This document shows, piece by piece, positions 36,785 through 48,496 of a stretch of 64,000 nt of DNA. The DNA is from Ianthella basta. Taxonomy: Eukaryota; Porifera; Demospongiae; Verongiida; Ianthellidae. The notes beneath the pieces are model-generated. The model saw nothing but the letters and a program-made list of their open reading frames with translations. It ran no database searches and was not told the DNA's origin. The position numbers and the translations under genes were made by a program. Each line of letters begins with the position of its first letter. Positions within the stretch are counted from its first letter, which is position 1. The DNA lies in contig OZ025874.1 in the NCBI GenBank assembly GCA_964019415.1, positions 4,608,196 through 4,672,195 of the forward strand, read 5' to 3'.

Positions 36785-37226
36785 CAGTAGAACCTGTCTA
36801 ATACCCCTTTCACTTGCACACCAAACTGGGGGGCATTTGAACCAGGTTGAACCTCAGTTAATGCATTCACACAGGCGACTTACCCAGAACCCAGGTTAGG
36901 AAAGTGGGTTCAACCCAGCTAGGAGTAGAGTTAGACCTGGGTTGAGAGGTGTGAAACCAAGTTAGAATACACGAGCGAGTGTAGATAACAATGCGCACTT
37001 GAACAAAAGCATTCGACCTGGGATCAACCTGGTTGGCCAACCCGGGTTTGAACCTGGTATGTGCAGGTCCATGTGAAAATGGTATAAGATTGTCACTGTG
37101 CTAGGCAGACACCTCCTTACTGGCCCTAAACAGCACTAAAGCATTGCAGTCTAACTCTGTAGAGCAGCCACCTCTCTATATAGGTCAGTCAAAACTGCCC
37201 ACAGGTGATTGTCTTAGGTTCCACTG
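36785..37226. mobile_element. Non-autonomous Tigger-like MITE with a nested second MITE
   Basis: The outer ends CAGTAGAACCTGTC and (reverse complement) CAGTGGAACCTAAGAC are flanked by TA at 36783-36784 and 37227-37228, as in Tigger-type elements. A second element at about 36801-37086 is inserted within it. Its ends start ATACCCCTTTCAC and (reverse complement) ATACCATTTTCAC. Neither carries a transposase. Confidence 0.7.
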
Positions 37227-37668
37227 TAGTAGCTAGTACTTGCACATTTAAGGGCATAACGTAACCCTATAGTTTGTTGCATGTGCAGAGGCACATGCCC
37301 TGGCCTTTCTGTATGTTTCGAACATCCACAATACAATTAATGCTAATAACTGTGCATAAATATATGCATGTATCAGTGATGAGGGTAAAACTGGGTTAGT
37401 AGTGTCTGCAAAAGATACCCCAGAGCCCCTACAATGGTCAATGATAACTGCTCAGTTACAAAGTGTATACAAAAGTTGGATGAAGAAGTCAATGTGACAG
37501 TGATGAGTGACAGCATGTACATGAACAAGCCATACAAAACAGATAAAGTGAGTCACTACAGCGATGAATATTACTGGTATGGGTATGCAGTGTGTGTGTT
37601 CGTGTGTGTGACTCATTCAGTCATTTAGTGCTGCACTTGCTTCATGCAGCAACTTACAGTATACACAA

Positions 37669-40600
37669 CTAAACCAGAGACTCTACAGAACTGCCTGGGT
37701 TGGGCACAGCAGGGTTGCATGCTACTGGCAATGCAGATCGGAAAGAGTCCATCCACAGTCTCTTGTCATATTCACTGCTTGCCTGAAGAACATGTGAGTG
37801 GCGAGTGATGGCAGGGTTCTTACACGACAGCACAAACATGTGTTTGGCGGCTGTAGAGGCAAGAAAGCAGAAGAGCTTACTGTCAACATTTGTACACTTT
37901 AGTTAAAGCACAATTGCACACAAGAACTATATGTATAGAAAAGTTGATTTGAGAAGGCATTCCTACCAATGGAAATCACAGTGCTGTAGTTCACCACGAG
38001 CCTACAGACTACAGGGTTTGGAAAGGCCAATGCATGGAAGTGCAGTTTGCACTTCACCTTGCATGGCTTGTACCAATCACACTTACCGCTACTGTTCATA
38101 CTCAGAGATCCCCGAAACGATCCACCAACTTTCGTTTCACCATCATCTACATCTTCAACAACAAGGTCTTCCACTGGAATAGGCTACAACATGAGGGAAA
38201 GTGGTCACAACACTCACAACTACACCTATTTATTATATACAGATGTTGTGTACATGCACAACACTACAACGCTATTGATGTAGGTACACCCATCCATAAT
38301 CATTCTACAATAAGGAATACAGTGAAACCTGTCTAAGATGGCCGCTGTATGTACACACAAGGCAGCCACCTCTTTAAACAGCCAGCCTCCTTGGCCTGAA
38401 ATAGCACAAGCATAGCACTAAAACATTAGACTCCACCTCTGTAGTACAGCCAACTCTCTGTAAAGGCCAATTATAACTGGTTCATAGGTGGCTGTCTACG
38501 TACACATGTCACTGTAGTTACTACACACTATCAATGCAGTACCACATTAACTGCATGAGTCCTGAGGGTGAGTGCAGTACATCATGCAGATTACTGAAAT
38601 AGACATGCATGGGCATTTCAGTTCACAGCTGCACTGCATACGGAACAGCAATGGCAAAGTGTCCTGCCCGTGCGGACATCTCACAGGATAGCTCCAGCAA
38701 CTTTGATGTGGATGACGACAACTTCAAGATATGTGTCACAGATTGGCTCCTGCTAAGTCGACTGCTGACATGGACAAATGTGTTAGACTCAAGAATTGAC
38801 AGGATGCCAGAAATTAAACAAATTCTCTTGCCAGAAGGGCCAGAGAGTATTCGGCTTACAGACAAATACCCCAGCTGGCGTTGTTCCAATTTACCACAAA
38901 AGACTGCACAGTCGACGGCGAGCAGTATCCACCAAAGAACTTGCAACATTATTCAATGGGCATCCAGCAGTACAATTGAGGCCAGAAGGGCAACACTATC
39001 TATTTATGACAAACAAGGAGTTCACAAGACTGAGGTAGCTAGTACAGGATTGTGGTAGCTTGTGCAGGACCGAGGTAGCTTGTATCCAGAGGTGCAGTAC
39101 GTATGTACAGCTAGTTAGTAAGGGCTATTCACAAATTAGAAACATGCATTACACAAAAAGCACACCCTATATGGAACACACAAGTTGGGATTTAGCAGTA
39201 GAAGGGAGTTGCTCACATTGCGGTACACCTGGAGACTTGGCACAGGTCCATTCCTGGTGGAGGGGCGGGTCAAGACAAATACTTTATCAAAGAGATAGGC
39301 TTGGAGTTTCTGGAGTGGAAAGATATCACAGTAGTCAGCTACGTAGCACACACAGCCAACACAGGCACAACACGTATAACTATGATGCACATACGTGTAC
39401 AAAACTACATTGTACTAGAGTACAAGGGAATGCAGTATCCAAGGCTACATGAATGGCTGAAGCTATGGCACTGTACATGACACCAGTCACTAATACTATG
39501 TATGTAGCATTCTCAAGTGCCATAAACCAATGTACGTATATTCATGGGACAGCACACTCCCAAACCATGTGTGAGGATGTGTATGCAGGACAGAACCTGA
39601 AGACTAGAAGTTTCTAAGTGCAAGACTGAGCCTAGCACATGCACACGTCTGACCTCCACACCACAGACAGTAGTACAGCATGATGGTTCACTCACAGAGC
39701 CACTTTTATTGCGCAACACTCCACTGCAAATAATGAATCTTGAATCCAGAATTTGTGGCAGTTTCTAAACATTTTGTAGACACAGTACATGATATGAAGA
39801 CAAATGTTCTGCATATGCAACAATTCAGACAAGCATTTACCCTGCAATCACTGTGGTATGTACTGCCAAGAGCACGCTTGGTATTATGTGCTATTATTAT
39901 CCTTTTAACAGTGAAAATTAGGTACATACTCAGAGTAGTCAAAGAAGTGTGTATCACTGTTAGAGTCATCAAAACATTAGCTGACTCTTGTTGTATTCAC
40001 CTCACTCATTAAATAGGCAGGAGCATATACATACAGTGTACATACAAAACCTTGCTATAAATCCTATTATGTACATAGGCACATTCCATATACATGCATC
40101 CTGGCTCAAGGCATAATATATATCAGTATGCACATGCCAAAATGGCATCTCGTGCTCATGGCTTATGTTCAAGCCTCACCTGCACACACACACCAGGTCT
40201 CTCTCACAGCTCTTACCTGGCTGTCAAAGATGTACTCCAGTTGAGACAATACGTGCTGACACTTGGCCATCCCAGTGCAAGAGTCCACCTTCCTAATGAG
40301 GCTATCCAAGTCTTCCAGCTGTAGGAGGGAGGAGAGGCCATGGATTAGTGGAGATGGAAGTGAAGGCAGTATAGGTACGTAGGAGCTGCATGTGTAAAGC
40401 AGGGACCACTCATAGACCTGTGGTGTAATTATATTAAGACCCTGTCTAGAGAACATTCGATCACGCAATTGACAATCTACAGAACAATCAATAACCAAAA
40501 TCATGGTCATCTTATCAGATCCTTTGGGGCACTGAGCCCCTGCCCCTGTACCTGAGCAGACAGCCCACAAATGCAGAGTATCCCAAGCAAGTGTAGGTAC

Positions 40601-43600
40601 ACTACCCACGACACGATTATACATACACTGTATGTGTGTACATCTACATACGATACAAGCTAGTAGTAGTTTGAGGAGGGACTAAACATCCAAGGGAACC
40701 ATTCAACAGCTGCTCCATACGTATCAATACGATAAGCATACATATGTACTGTACAACATCAAGCAATGTGAAGGTCACAACTCACTGCTTTTTGCAGATC
40801 CTCTTGGTCAGGGTGGTCAGGCGGAGTCTGCATTGGACATCACAGCAATAACCCAAGTAACCATACATGTACACATCCACAAAGATATGTACTTATGTAC
40901 ATGTATGTAAACATTACCACAAGTACTGTGCTGATAAAACAAACAGACGTCATGAGACATACCACACGCTTAATCTCCTTCACAAGCACAGGATACTTCA
41001 TAAGTCTGCTCCTTGGTGAGTCTGAACAGGAGAGGTACATGAAAGAGATGAAGGCAATAGAAATGCACTGATGTCTCATATAATTATACGTACATGTGAT
41101 CAGTCATAAACACAGGATATGAGCATAGGATAAAACATATATTTTAAACTCTTTCAATCACTGGGTGCTACGTGTTCACAAACAACTGAAAGGAACACAT
41201 TGCACAAAGGGGAAGTGCAAAAGAGGCAAGTCCAGAATATGCATTTAATTGAAGGGTTTGCAATGAAAGGGGAAACCAACCTAGAAATGTCCACAGTTCA
41301 ATCTTCCTGGAAAACTCTGAGTCAAGGCAGCGCTGCAGGAAGTCCACCACTGCAGGGTTGTGCTTCTTCTCCTCCATGACATACTTGGCAGTTACCAGGT
41401 TAGCACAGTAGTCAAGGTAGGGTGACATGGAAGGGATCCACTGTAACATGACAGGACCCACTCTATCAATCACTTCATCCACTTTCAAAGCCTCCAATTG
41501 TTGGACCAGGTCTGTGAGTGTCCAAGGTGCGTAGTGCAGCGTTACACAATTACACACAAAAATGACTAGGTACATCATATACGTACTTACGTATGTGGGC
41601 CCATGCACCACACATCAATTTACACAAAACAGGAAGCCTTACTCTGTAGTCTCTCTATGTATATGCCAAACTCACGACTATGAAAATTAGAACATAGGTA
41701 TGTACAAAGAACAGTTTGTTAAACAAATCTGACTGCAAAGACAAGGTGATGTAAACATGTACTGTTAGCCTCATATCCGGGACTTAGATAAAAATGAAGG
41801 CTTGGTATGCACTTTTCACGCTAACCAATTTTTGGTTAAAATAGGATATTCCAGTATTCCTCTGTGTCACGATGAGTACGTACAAAGGCCTAAGCACAAG
41901 GCTAGTACCCAGGCCTTCAAAAGATTTCATCTCTCCTTCAGTGGCCCACGGCTGCGAAGGCCTGGGTACAAGGTACGAGTCGCTAGAGTGCATGGCACAT
42001 AAATATATCGACGTCATTTTACGTCACATCCCCATTACAATTATGCATGAATTTTGTGGGTTGTTTGGTATGAAATGCATACTGTACTTAATAATGTACT
42101 GTACGTAGTTTGCAGTGTTTATTGTATTTACACATGCACAACATAGCCTGACCTTCGTGCAAAGGCAACAGGTTCTGTATGTTTCCAAATATCCGGCAAT
42201 GCTCCTCAGCAGAGAGCAAGTTCAGCCTGAGCATTGGTTGGAAGAACACCTAAGGGAGGACAGGATGGGTCACACATACACAAGCTTCAAATGTGCCAGC
42301 TGGTGACACTGATATACTCACATTTATGACCATTTTCAGGTCTTCCACCATCTCCATTTCAGTTCTTAACAGTGAATATATTGCCTGAAGAAGTATACAA
42401 GTGATCACAAACTATCATTCTCTACCACAAGAAAAAGTAGCCTACGCACCTACCTAGGTATCTGAACATTCTGAAGTACGTATGACATTGTGCACGGTAA
42501 GCCCCAACACTACCAGAGACACACACAGAAACTTTGTCACCCGATGAAACCATACATCAAAGGTGAAAACAGGATTTTTGTTGTATGTATATTGACCAGA
42601 TTGGCTATACTGTAACTTGTGTTGGAACACTTGGCTCTTAATTTGGCCAATAGTTGTTGAAGCCTACTGTATTACATTGGCTTCTGTTCAAGTGTTCTGA
42701 ACAAATGTCAAGTATTGATCTTTCAAATGTTTTGCTGCCAAGCACTGCAAATAAATATACTGTGGCTGTCATTGGAAGCGTTAGATCTACTGTAGCTACC
42801 ATTACTCCATTCAAACCCTGTTAGAAGCTGATGACAGCTGCCTCAGGGTGTTTTTGCTGTGCCTTCTAGCTTGCATCCTCACATTGCAGTTTCAAAGTTA
42901 GCACTATAGTACAAAATAGGAAACAACTGCATCACTCAAAATTTTCTTAATTGCTTTATTGCTCGATCATTTCACCTTTGAACAGCAACAAGCCATAATT
43001 ATCATAAATATTATACACTATTCACATCTCTCATTAAACACATGAGACCTAGTGTACTGGATCTCCTCCCCACTCATACACTGTACCTCCTGTCTCTTTA
43101 TGTCTTCCTTTGAGAAGTGTTCTAGATTCTCCTCTCCAATGACTGCAGTCCAATTCTGTGGGATATGTGCTTTGTGTATCTTCATCCGTTTGGAGGGTGT
43201 CCCTTTCTTGGCAGTAGCAGGCAGATAGTACTTGGGAGGTGGCAGAGGATCTCGGCTGAAGCTGAATGATCGCTAAGGTACACAATAGGCTAACTCACTA
43301 GGGCACACAAAATCTTCCAAAGCAAACACTGAAGGCATGCCACATACAGTAGATCTGCAGGAACTACACATGTTGCATAGGTACGTACTCTGAAGATTAA
43401 ATGCACAATACATCCTGAGAAAGCATTATGCACACAAACATTAGTAAATGACAACACCTGTCTGCATACCCAGAGGCCTGAGTGAGGCATTGACCAGTCC
43501 ATTGTGCTAACCTAACCATTCTCACTGCAATGAACCACCCCAGTCTGATGTTCATAAACCTAGCCTGCAGTTTAGCCGTATCTCACTGGCCAAACCATAG

Positions 43601-44720
43601 CTATAATCCCCCCCCCCCGGAACTAGAGCAAGTCACGTCAACATATTATCCCCCCCCCCAAAAAAGAATTTTCCAGATACAGAACTGCTCCATGTCCAGT
43701 CAAATTTCATGCACAGTAAATTTCAGGCAGCATTTGTGTCACTAAACTAGTTAATGTATATGCAACGCAAGTACTTTCTAAAGCTGTACCTTTAGATGTT
43801 TGCTGGCTCCCTTTTGAGAGTCCTTCACAAGTGAAGCCAAAGAAAGAAAACTCAGTGGCCTTCGGAACTTCTTTTTGGATGGCTCAGAGAAAGAGACATT
43901 AGTCACACTCTGTGTGTCATAGTCTGTTGTACCTTCCCAGTCTCGCTTTCGGCCCTTCCTGGCTTTGTCTTTTTTGGAAAGTGTCCCCAAATCAGAACTG
44001 ACTGAGGAGCTGGTTGGCAGGCTGATAATGCAAAACAAAAGCAGCAGGTGATCCCAATAACATACTATTGATTAACTTAAATGTAAGGTCTATTTAAAGA
44101 TACTTCTAATGACCTTACTGCAACACCAAGAGGGAGTCTTTGACCAATACTGACATACTTAGTAACCTTTGAGATGGATGAGTCTACAATGGAACCAGTT
44201 CTAACTGACCTTTATGGAGAGGTGGCTGATCTACAGTGGTAGATTGCAATGCTTTACTAAGTGCTATTTGGGGCCAATGAGACTGGCTGGAATCAACAAA
44301 AGTTGCAAAACAATATAAAATGACATCTAATCAAACTTAAATGATACATAGCGCAATGTAAAGTTTGAGCTGTTTACTATAAATAGCCAGACACGTACTG
44401 TATATAGACGCGGCATCGTAGCTCGGCCGGCATGACAAAAACGGCAACCACATTCCGCAACACAGCACAGTAGATCTATTTATCTCTGTGGACGCATAAC
44501 CACGAAAATAGCTTGCTGCACATGATAACTCCATGCAAAAGAAGGTTCCAGAATCAAGGCTCATAAATTGTGTGCTTTTAAGGTGTCCTATTAAGATAAC
44601 GCCACAAATCCCTCACCTAAGACTGAAATTCGATATCCTAGAGTCTGCTGAAGGAGACAGTTTGCTGGATGACACAAATGATAGTCTGATGTCTTCGTCA
44701 CGCAACATCGGGGACTCCAT
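37669..44720 (-). CDS. NET1/ARHGEF3-like Rho guanine nucleotide exchange factor, about 511 aa
   Basis: RhoGEFs of this subfamily load GTP on RhoA. Exons in order: 44617-44720, 43790-44021, 43087-43272, 42322-42384, 42153-42249, 41281-41511, 40963-41021, 40786-40827, 40217-40318, 39789-39808 (inferred microexon), 39696-39723, 39217-39309, 38087-38183, 37669-37850. The sum is 1536 nt, in phase. The N-terminus is Ser-rich with a basic stretch KKDKARKGRKRDW and KKFRRPLSFLSLASL, as in NET1/ARHGEF3. The DH domain (about residues 170-355) has IKRQE, MVEDLKMVIN, DFLQRCLDSEFSRKIELW and SPRSRLMKYPVLVKEIKR. The PH domain (about 365-495) has VFVLTRPSTRNG, PIPVEDLVVEDVDDGETK, GGSFRG and LWMDSFRSAL. The protein ends ESLV, a class I PDZ ligand like the ETLV end of human NET1. 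Length matches human ARHGEF3 (526 aa). The least certain part is the 20-nt exon. Confidence 0.9.
38320..38514. mobile_element. Tigger-like MITE, second copy
   Basis: Ends CAGTGAAACCTGTCTAAGAT and (reverse complement) CAGTGACATGTG are flanked by TA. The interior shares the GGCAGCCACCTCT and CTCTGTAGTACAGCCA blocks with the element at 36785-37226. It is in a RhoGEF intron. Confidence 0.65.
38609..39038 (+). other. Unrecognised protein-like sequence in RhoGEF intron
   Basis: Two overlapping plus-strand frames read like protein: one includes DVDDDNFKICVTDWLLLSRL and continues to about 38900; the other (38796-39038) includes STKELATLFNGHPAVQLRP and ends EFTRLR before a stop. They may be one coding sequence with a frame break, carried by a transposon or a retained gene copy. 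I recognise no family. Confidence 0.25.
39032..39092. repeat. Short tandem repeat, about 20-bp unit
   Basis: Three imperfect units share GAGGTAGCTNGTNCAGGA and follow the protein-like stretch that ends at 39038. Confidence 0.55.
41900..41970. repeat. Small foldback repeat
   Basis: GCTAGTACCCAGGCCTTC on the left is mirrored by GAAGGCCTGGGTAC on the right, 70 bp in all. A related start (TAGTCTCGTACCCAGACCC) lies near 55306. Confidence 0.55.
42385..43086. other. RhoGEF intron
   Basis: A 0.7-kb intron. I see no gene, RNA or repeat signal in it. Confidence 0.7.
43570..43745. repeat. Poly-C-bearing dispersed repeat, copy 2
   Basis: Two C runs (about 43609 and 43652) are followed by GAATTTTCCAGATACAGAAC and CAAATTTCATGCAC, matching the copy at 24000-24190 in order and spacing. 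Confidence 0.5.
44187..44300 (-). repeat. Tigger-like MITE fragment, third copy
   Basis: On the minus strand it shares AGCACTTAGTAAAGCATTGC, GATCAGCCACCTCTCC and ATAAAGGTCAGTTAGAAC with the interior of the 36785-37226 element, and ends TGGTTCCATTG next to TA. The other end is missing or diverged. Confidence 0.55.
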
Positions 44721-44773
44721 TATACCTCTCACTGCCGAATTAAAATTCAAATTTTGCGCGATTGCGATATGTC

Positions 44774-44786
44774 TACGCATGCGCAG
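44774..44786. promoter_or_regulatory. NRF-1-like site upstream of RhoGEF start
   Basis: TACGCATGCGCAG fits the palindromic NRF-1 consensus and lies about 55 bp upstream of the RhoGEF start codon, in a CpG-bearing stretch (44740-44870) that may be its promoter. Confidence 0.45.
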
Positions 44787-46094
44787 AAAATAATAGTATT
44801 CATGTGACTCGTTTGGCGAGGCGCTCTGCGGCGCGCTCTGTGCGCACCACTTCAAAGAGAACAATGGTACAGCTGATTTAATACACACATAAAGCCAACA
44901 GTGATACCCTGTACTTAGCGGTGCTGGAAACGATTCATTCCAGTGTACTATCGTACGCTGAATCTTCGTGAGGTTACCGGACGGAACTGGGCCACCCATT
45001 CGTGATCGTCCGAAGTAACAAGCATCCACCAGGAAGGTGAGTTGTTGTTTACCGCATGCAGCCAGTCGAGCAGCGCGTGTATGCTAAAGCTACGTTATGA
45101 AACCTCCGACAAACCGTTTGTTTATGACAAGTCAGGAGACGTAGCGATGATCACGTAGCACTAAGCAAGCGTTACACCTCACACACACTGCGAAGGGATC
45201 GAGCTCTGTCTGAAGTGGAGAGCAACTGGCAGCCACCTTCTGCAGCACAGAATGCATTGAAAAGTGAGTCTCCATTAGAAGTGGAGGCCGTATTGGACCC
45301 TGGACTGTCATTGACCGGCCGGGCTGTGGTTCGCTTCTTGCACGGATTTTGATTTGTAGCATCCGACTTGTAGCTGCTGCTAGAAATGCATTCTGTGTGT
45401 GCAGAAGTGGACAGCCGTCCTACGACCACTGACAGTCCAGGCGCTCCATCGACGGTCTTAGGCGCATGCACATGGATGTTGATTATGCTTGCTTGCAAAC
45501 ATAATATATTAAATATGGGGGAGGGACTGGAGTATCTACTGGGCGCCTTGACTCCATTAGTATTTACAGCCTATAGGCTGCACTGTAATAACAGGCAGTA
45601 TATTTGCTTAAAAGACTAGTGCTGCTCTGACAGAATTGCTACACTGATATTGAATGCATTCACAGTAATATCTCAAATCATAGGTGAGAGTGGTTAAGCA
45701 TTAATTTTGAGAGTACGTTTTTGTCTCTGGCATCTTCCATTTTAATAGATATCCTGGTAATCCAATTGCTTTCTGTCAACATTATTGATAGCCAATCTAT
45801 TTTCTCTTACTTCTAATGTATACACTGCTATGTATGACCAGCCTCTAAGTGCAGCAGTTTCCTCAGTTGCCACTGTCACTCTGTTTGCATATGTAGGCAA
45901 GCACTTTGTGGACAGATCTTGATCCTATCACACTAATAATGTGTTGCACAAGGTGTTATGGCGTTACTGTACCCTATGACTGTGCATGTCTACATACCCT
46001 TTTATGTCCTTGAGACAGCAGTGCTAGATAATTAACAGCAGAATGAGTACTATGTAGTATATATGCTTTCTTTTCTCTCATTCACAGGCACACA
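44787..46094. other. Spacer between divergent RhoGEF and noggin-like genes
   Basis: The two genes point away from each other. A minus-strand frame of 108 codons (45172-45498, Ser-rich) is open, but its splice phase does not fit the RhoGEF exons. The 46084-46090 sequence CACAG just before the noggin-like start could be the acceptor of an intron in the 5' untranslated region. Confidence 0.45.
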
Positions 46095-46841
46095 ATGATG
46101 AGAGTACTGTTGGCAGTAATAGTGGTTACTGCTGTGCAGGTGTGTGCCACACGACGGAGGCCACCTTTCATTCTTAATAATCTTGTGGCATGTGGTAAAG
46201 ATGCTGATGATGACAAACCATCGGTTGTTCCAACCATACCAATAGCACCCACTGACCTTGACAAATTCTGGCTTCCTCAAAGTATTGCTGTGGATCCACC
46301 ACGAGGAAACATTAACTATCAACTATTGGAAGCTGAGTATATGAAAAGATACGGGATACCTTTTAATTCATCTCTGAGTGCTGTAGTCATTCCACCTGGA
46401 GAAGAGGGTTCCATTGATTACAAACTGACAAGACGTCCAGTGCCTGTTGTTCTATATCCTGATAGCCCTCCTATCAATCAGGATCCGGACTTGCAGGCCC
46501 AAGCTACAGAATTTGCAAGACTAAATAACCTAGGAAGATGTGATGAGACCATTACGTTCGAGTGGGTACGGCTACCAGATTATTACTTCCCACCCTTTGC
46601 ACTGACAGGGCGTTGCGTACCCGCTACCCCATCATGCGCGTTTCCTCCAGACGCAGGCTACCAGTGCTCACCAAATGTACGGGACACACAGCTTTTGGAT
46701 GTGCTTCGCTGGGATTGCTGTTATGCATTGGTTGATAAATGGTGGATGCGCAGGTGTGGCTGGCGGCATGTCCGAGTTCCTACTATTATTCACTGCGCCT
46801 GCGAGTGCGACGGTTTTCATCCAGCCACTAGCTTTGCTTAA
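46095..46841 (+). CDS. Noggin-like secreted cystine-knot protein A, 248 aa
   Basis: Noggin binds and blocks BMP ligands outside the cell. The coding sequence is one exon. The start codon pair MM precedes a signal peptide (RVLLAVIVVTAVQVCA), then a pro-rich region, then a cysteine-rich C-terminus of about 70 residues: GRC, SCAFPP, YQC, LRWDCC, RRCGWRHVRVPTII and CACEC. Human noggin shows the same order: LRW, a cysteine, RCGW, a run to P-II, then CKCSC. An N-glycosylation sequon (NSS) lies in the middle. Length is slightly more than human noggin (232 aa). It differs from noggin by an extra Cys (DCC) and by an unusual C-terminal tail after the knot. A second paralogue lies 3.3 kb downstream on the same strand. 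Noggin-like is firm on pattern; true BMP binding is inferred. Confidence 0.75.
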   Translation: MMRVLLAVIVVTAVQVCATRRRPPFILNNLVACGKDADDDKPSVVPTIPIAPTDLDKFWLPQSIAVDPPRGNINYQLLEAEYMKRYGIPFNSSLSAVVIPPGEEGSIDYKLTRRPVPVVLYPDSPPINQDPDLQAQATEFARLNNLGRCDETITFEWVRLPDYYFPPFALTGRCVPATPSCAFPPDAGYQCSPNVRDTQLLDVLRWDCCYALVDKWWMRRCGWRHVRVPTIIHCACECDGFHPATSFA

Positions 46842-47350
46842 ATCGTGAACATACTACTCATTCAGAAACACTAAGTTACTAGTCATGCATTGTGTCAATG
46901 GTTTCTAAGACATTATATTGTGTATTGTAGTCCCCCTGTAATACTAGTCACATTAGTATCCAATAATCACACACGCTGCCAAATGTATGTGGTAGTGGCT
47001 GAGTGAGTGTATGTGTTGTAAGTGCAATCATCATGATTTATTTCAACAATGTTTGTGTGTTTTTCTGCGGGAACGTGCTGGAAGTAAGCACTGGTATGTT
47101 ATACCCTGAGAGAAGTGGATCTACGTATCCTGCCTGTGATGCAGGTGTTTAAAGTAATTTATATTTTAATGTTCACAGTAATTGCTCAGTGTCCCTCAAG
47201 CAAGCCCCCCACAATGATTGCTTAATTGGTAGCTTTGCCCTCCTAATCTTGCTACATCTGTTTAGACACTTACAACTGCAATCAGTGTGCTCTCCTGTAA
47301 CCCCACTTCCAGCCTGTGTGATACTTGAGCTGCCTTTAAGTCATGAGCTT

Positions 47351-47356
47351 AATAAA
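47351..47356 (+). terminator. Candidate polyadenylation signal of noggin-like gene A
   Basis: AATAAA lies 510 bp past the stop codon of noggin-like gene A and is the first canonical signal seen downstream. Confidence 0.4.
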
Positions 47357-48496
47357 GCCACTGATTCATGCTTGTTGTATGAGAGCCTGCAGCAATGATG
47401 AGAGCTGCACTGCATCATATCCTATCTATCTATGGGCAGCACTAAACCGCTAAGTGATGCCAAATCATCTGGAGCAACATAAATACACAGTGGTGTCCAC
47501 TGTGACAGAATGCACCTTTCATGTACCATAGTCAAGTATGCATAATGCAAACTAACCTGTCATACTTTGTAGTAATTTAGCAAATTTTGTGAGTAACGAG
47601 CTAAAAATTAGTACCCACCAAATCCTAGACTGTACAAATGCTGGATTTAGTTGCTGATAAAATTTGTAGCCTTAAAGTATCTCCTCCCTGATTGTAGAGC
47701 TACACAATGGCTAGGATAAACGCAAAGTGCTATTACAGTACATTTTAAGTTCATGATTCAACACAGCTAGGATGTCAGACTTGTGCAAGTATACAATATC
47801 TTAGGTCCACCATTAGTCCTGTCCCCAGCCCACTTCCAGCCTCCATTTGCATGGGACAGGAGGTCTGGCCTTTTAGTTAAAATCCTTGATACTACCTGAA
47901 CATTCTGGCCTGGTGATCATAATTGCCATGTCATCACAGGTAACAGTTGAGCACCTGTCTCATCTAGTCCAGAGTATACCTGTACATGGCTGCTATCATG
48001 GACATCCAGTGACTAGAATCATAGGGAATGATGGTAGACCTTGTATGAAGCATACCACCTTGCACGCCTTCCTTGATTTCAGATTCACTGTGACTACAAA
48101 CGGCCCAGTATAGGTGATTCAGGATAGTCCCTAAGGCAGAGGCATCTTCGTTTTCCTACCCATCAGTGAAGGAAATCTCTTTGTTTCATCAATTGCCGAT
48201 TTTGACTCGTACTGTACATATGTCACAAAGCAGTCTCTGTTATTTAATATATTTGTCCAAAACTCCGTGCCCACTGTCCATGATCACTGCAAGGGCAATA
48301 TTGTGCCACCAGTTACAGTACGTGACACTATAACATGCCATTTCAGTACCACTGTGTGCAAGACGAAGAGAGAGTCCTTTCCTGTAGAAATTGCACAGTT
48401 TTTTAATACGCAATCAGTGCAAATATGTGATTATGCTATTGTTACGTTATGTGTTATGACGTATATATCAATGTCATTGATGTCAAGCATTTGGAC

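Larger units (their letters stand above)
34708..37668. other. Spacer between convergent SLC26 and RhoGEF genes
   Basis: The two genes converge here. It holds a foldback repeat (35541-35738), two possible alternative SLC26 exons (35953-36374) and a nested MITE (36785-37226). The stretch 34708-35540 shows nothing else I can support and presumably contains the SLC26 3' untranslated region. Confidence 0.6.

Noticed and set aside
45172-45498. 108-codon minus-strand frame upstream of the RhoGEF
   Set aside because: It is Ser-rich with no recognised domain, and its only good donor has the wrong phase for the next RhoGEF exon.
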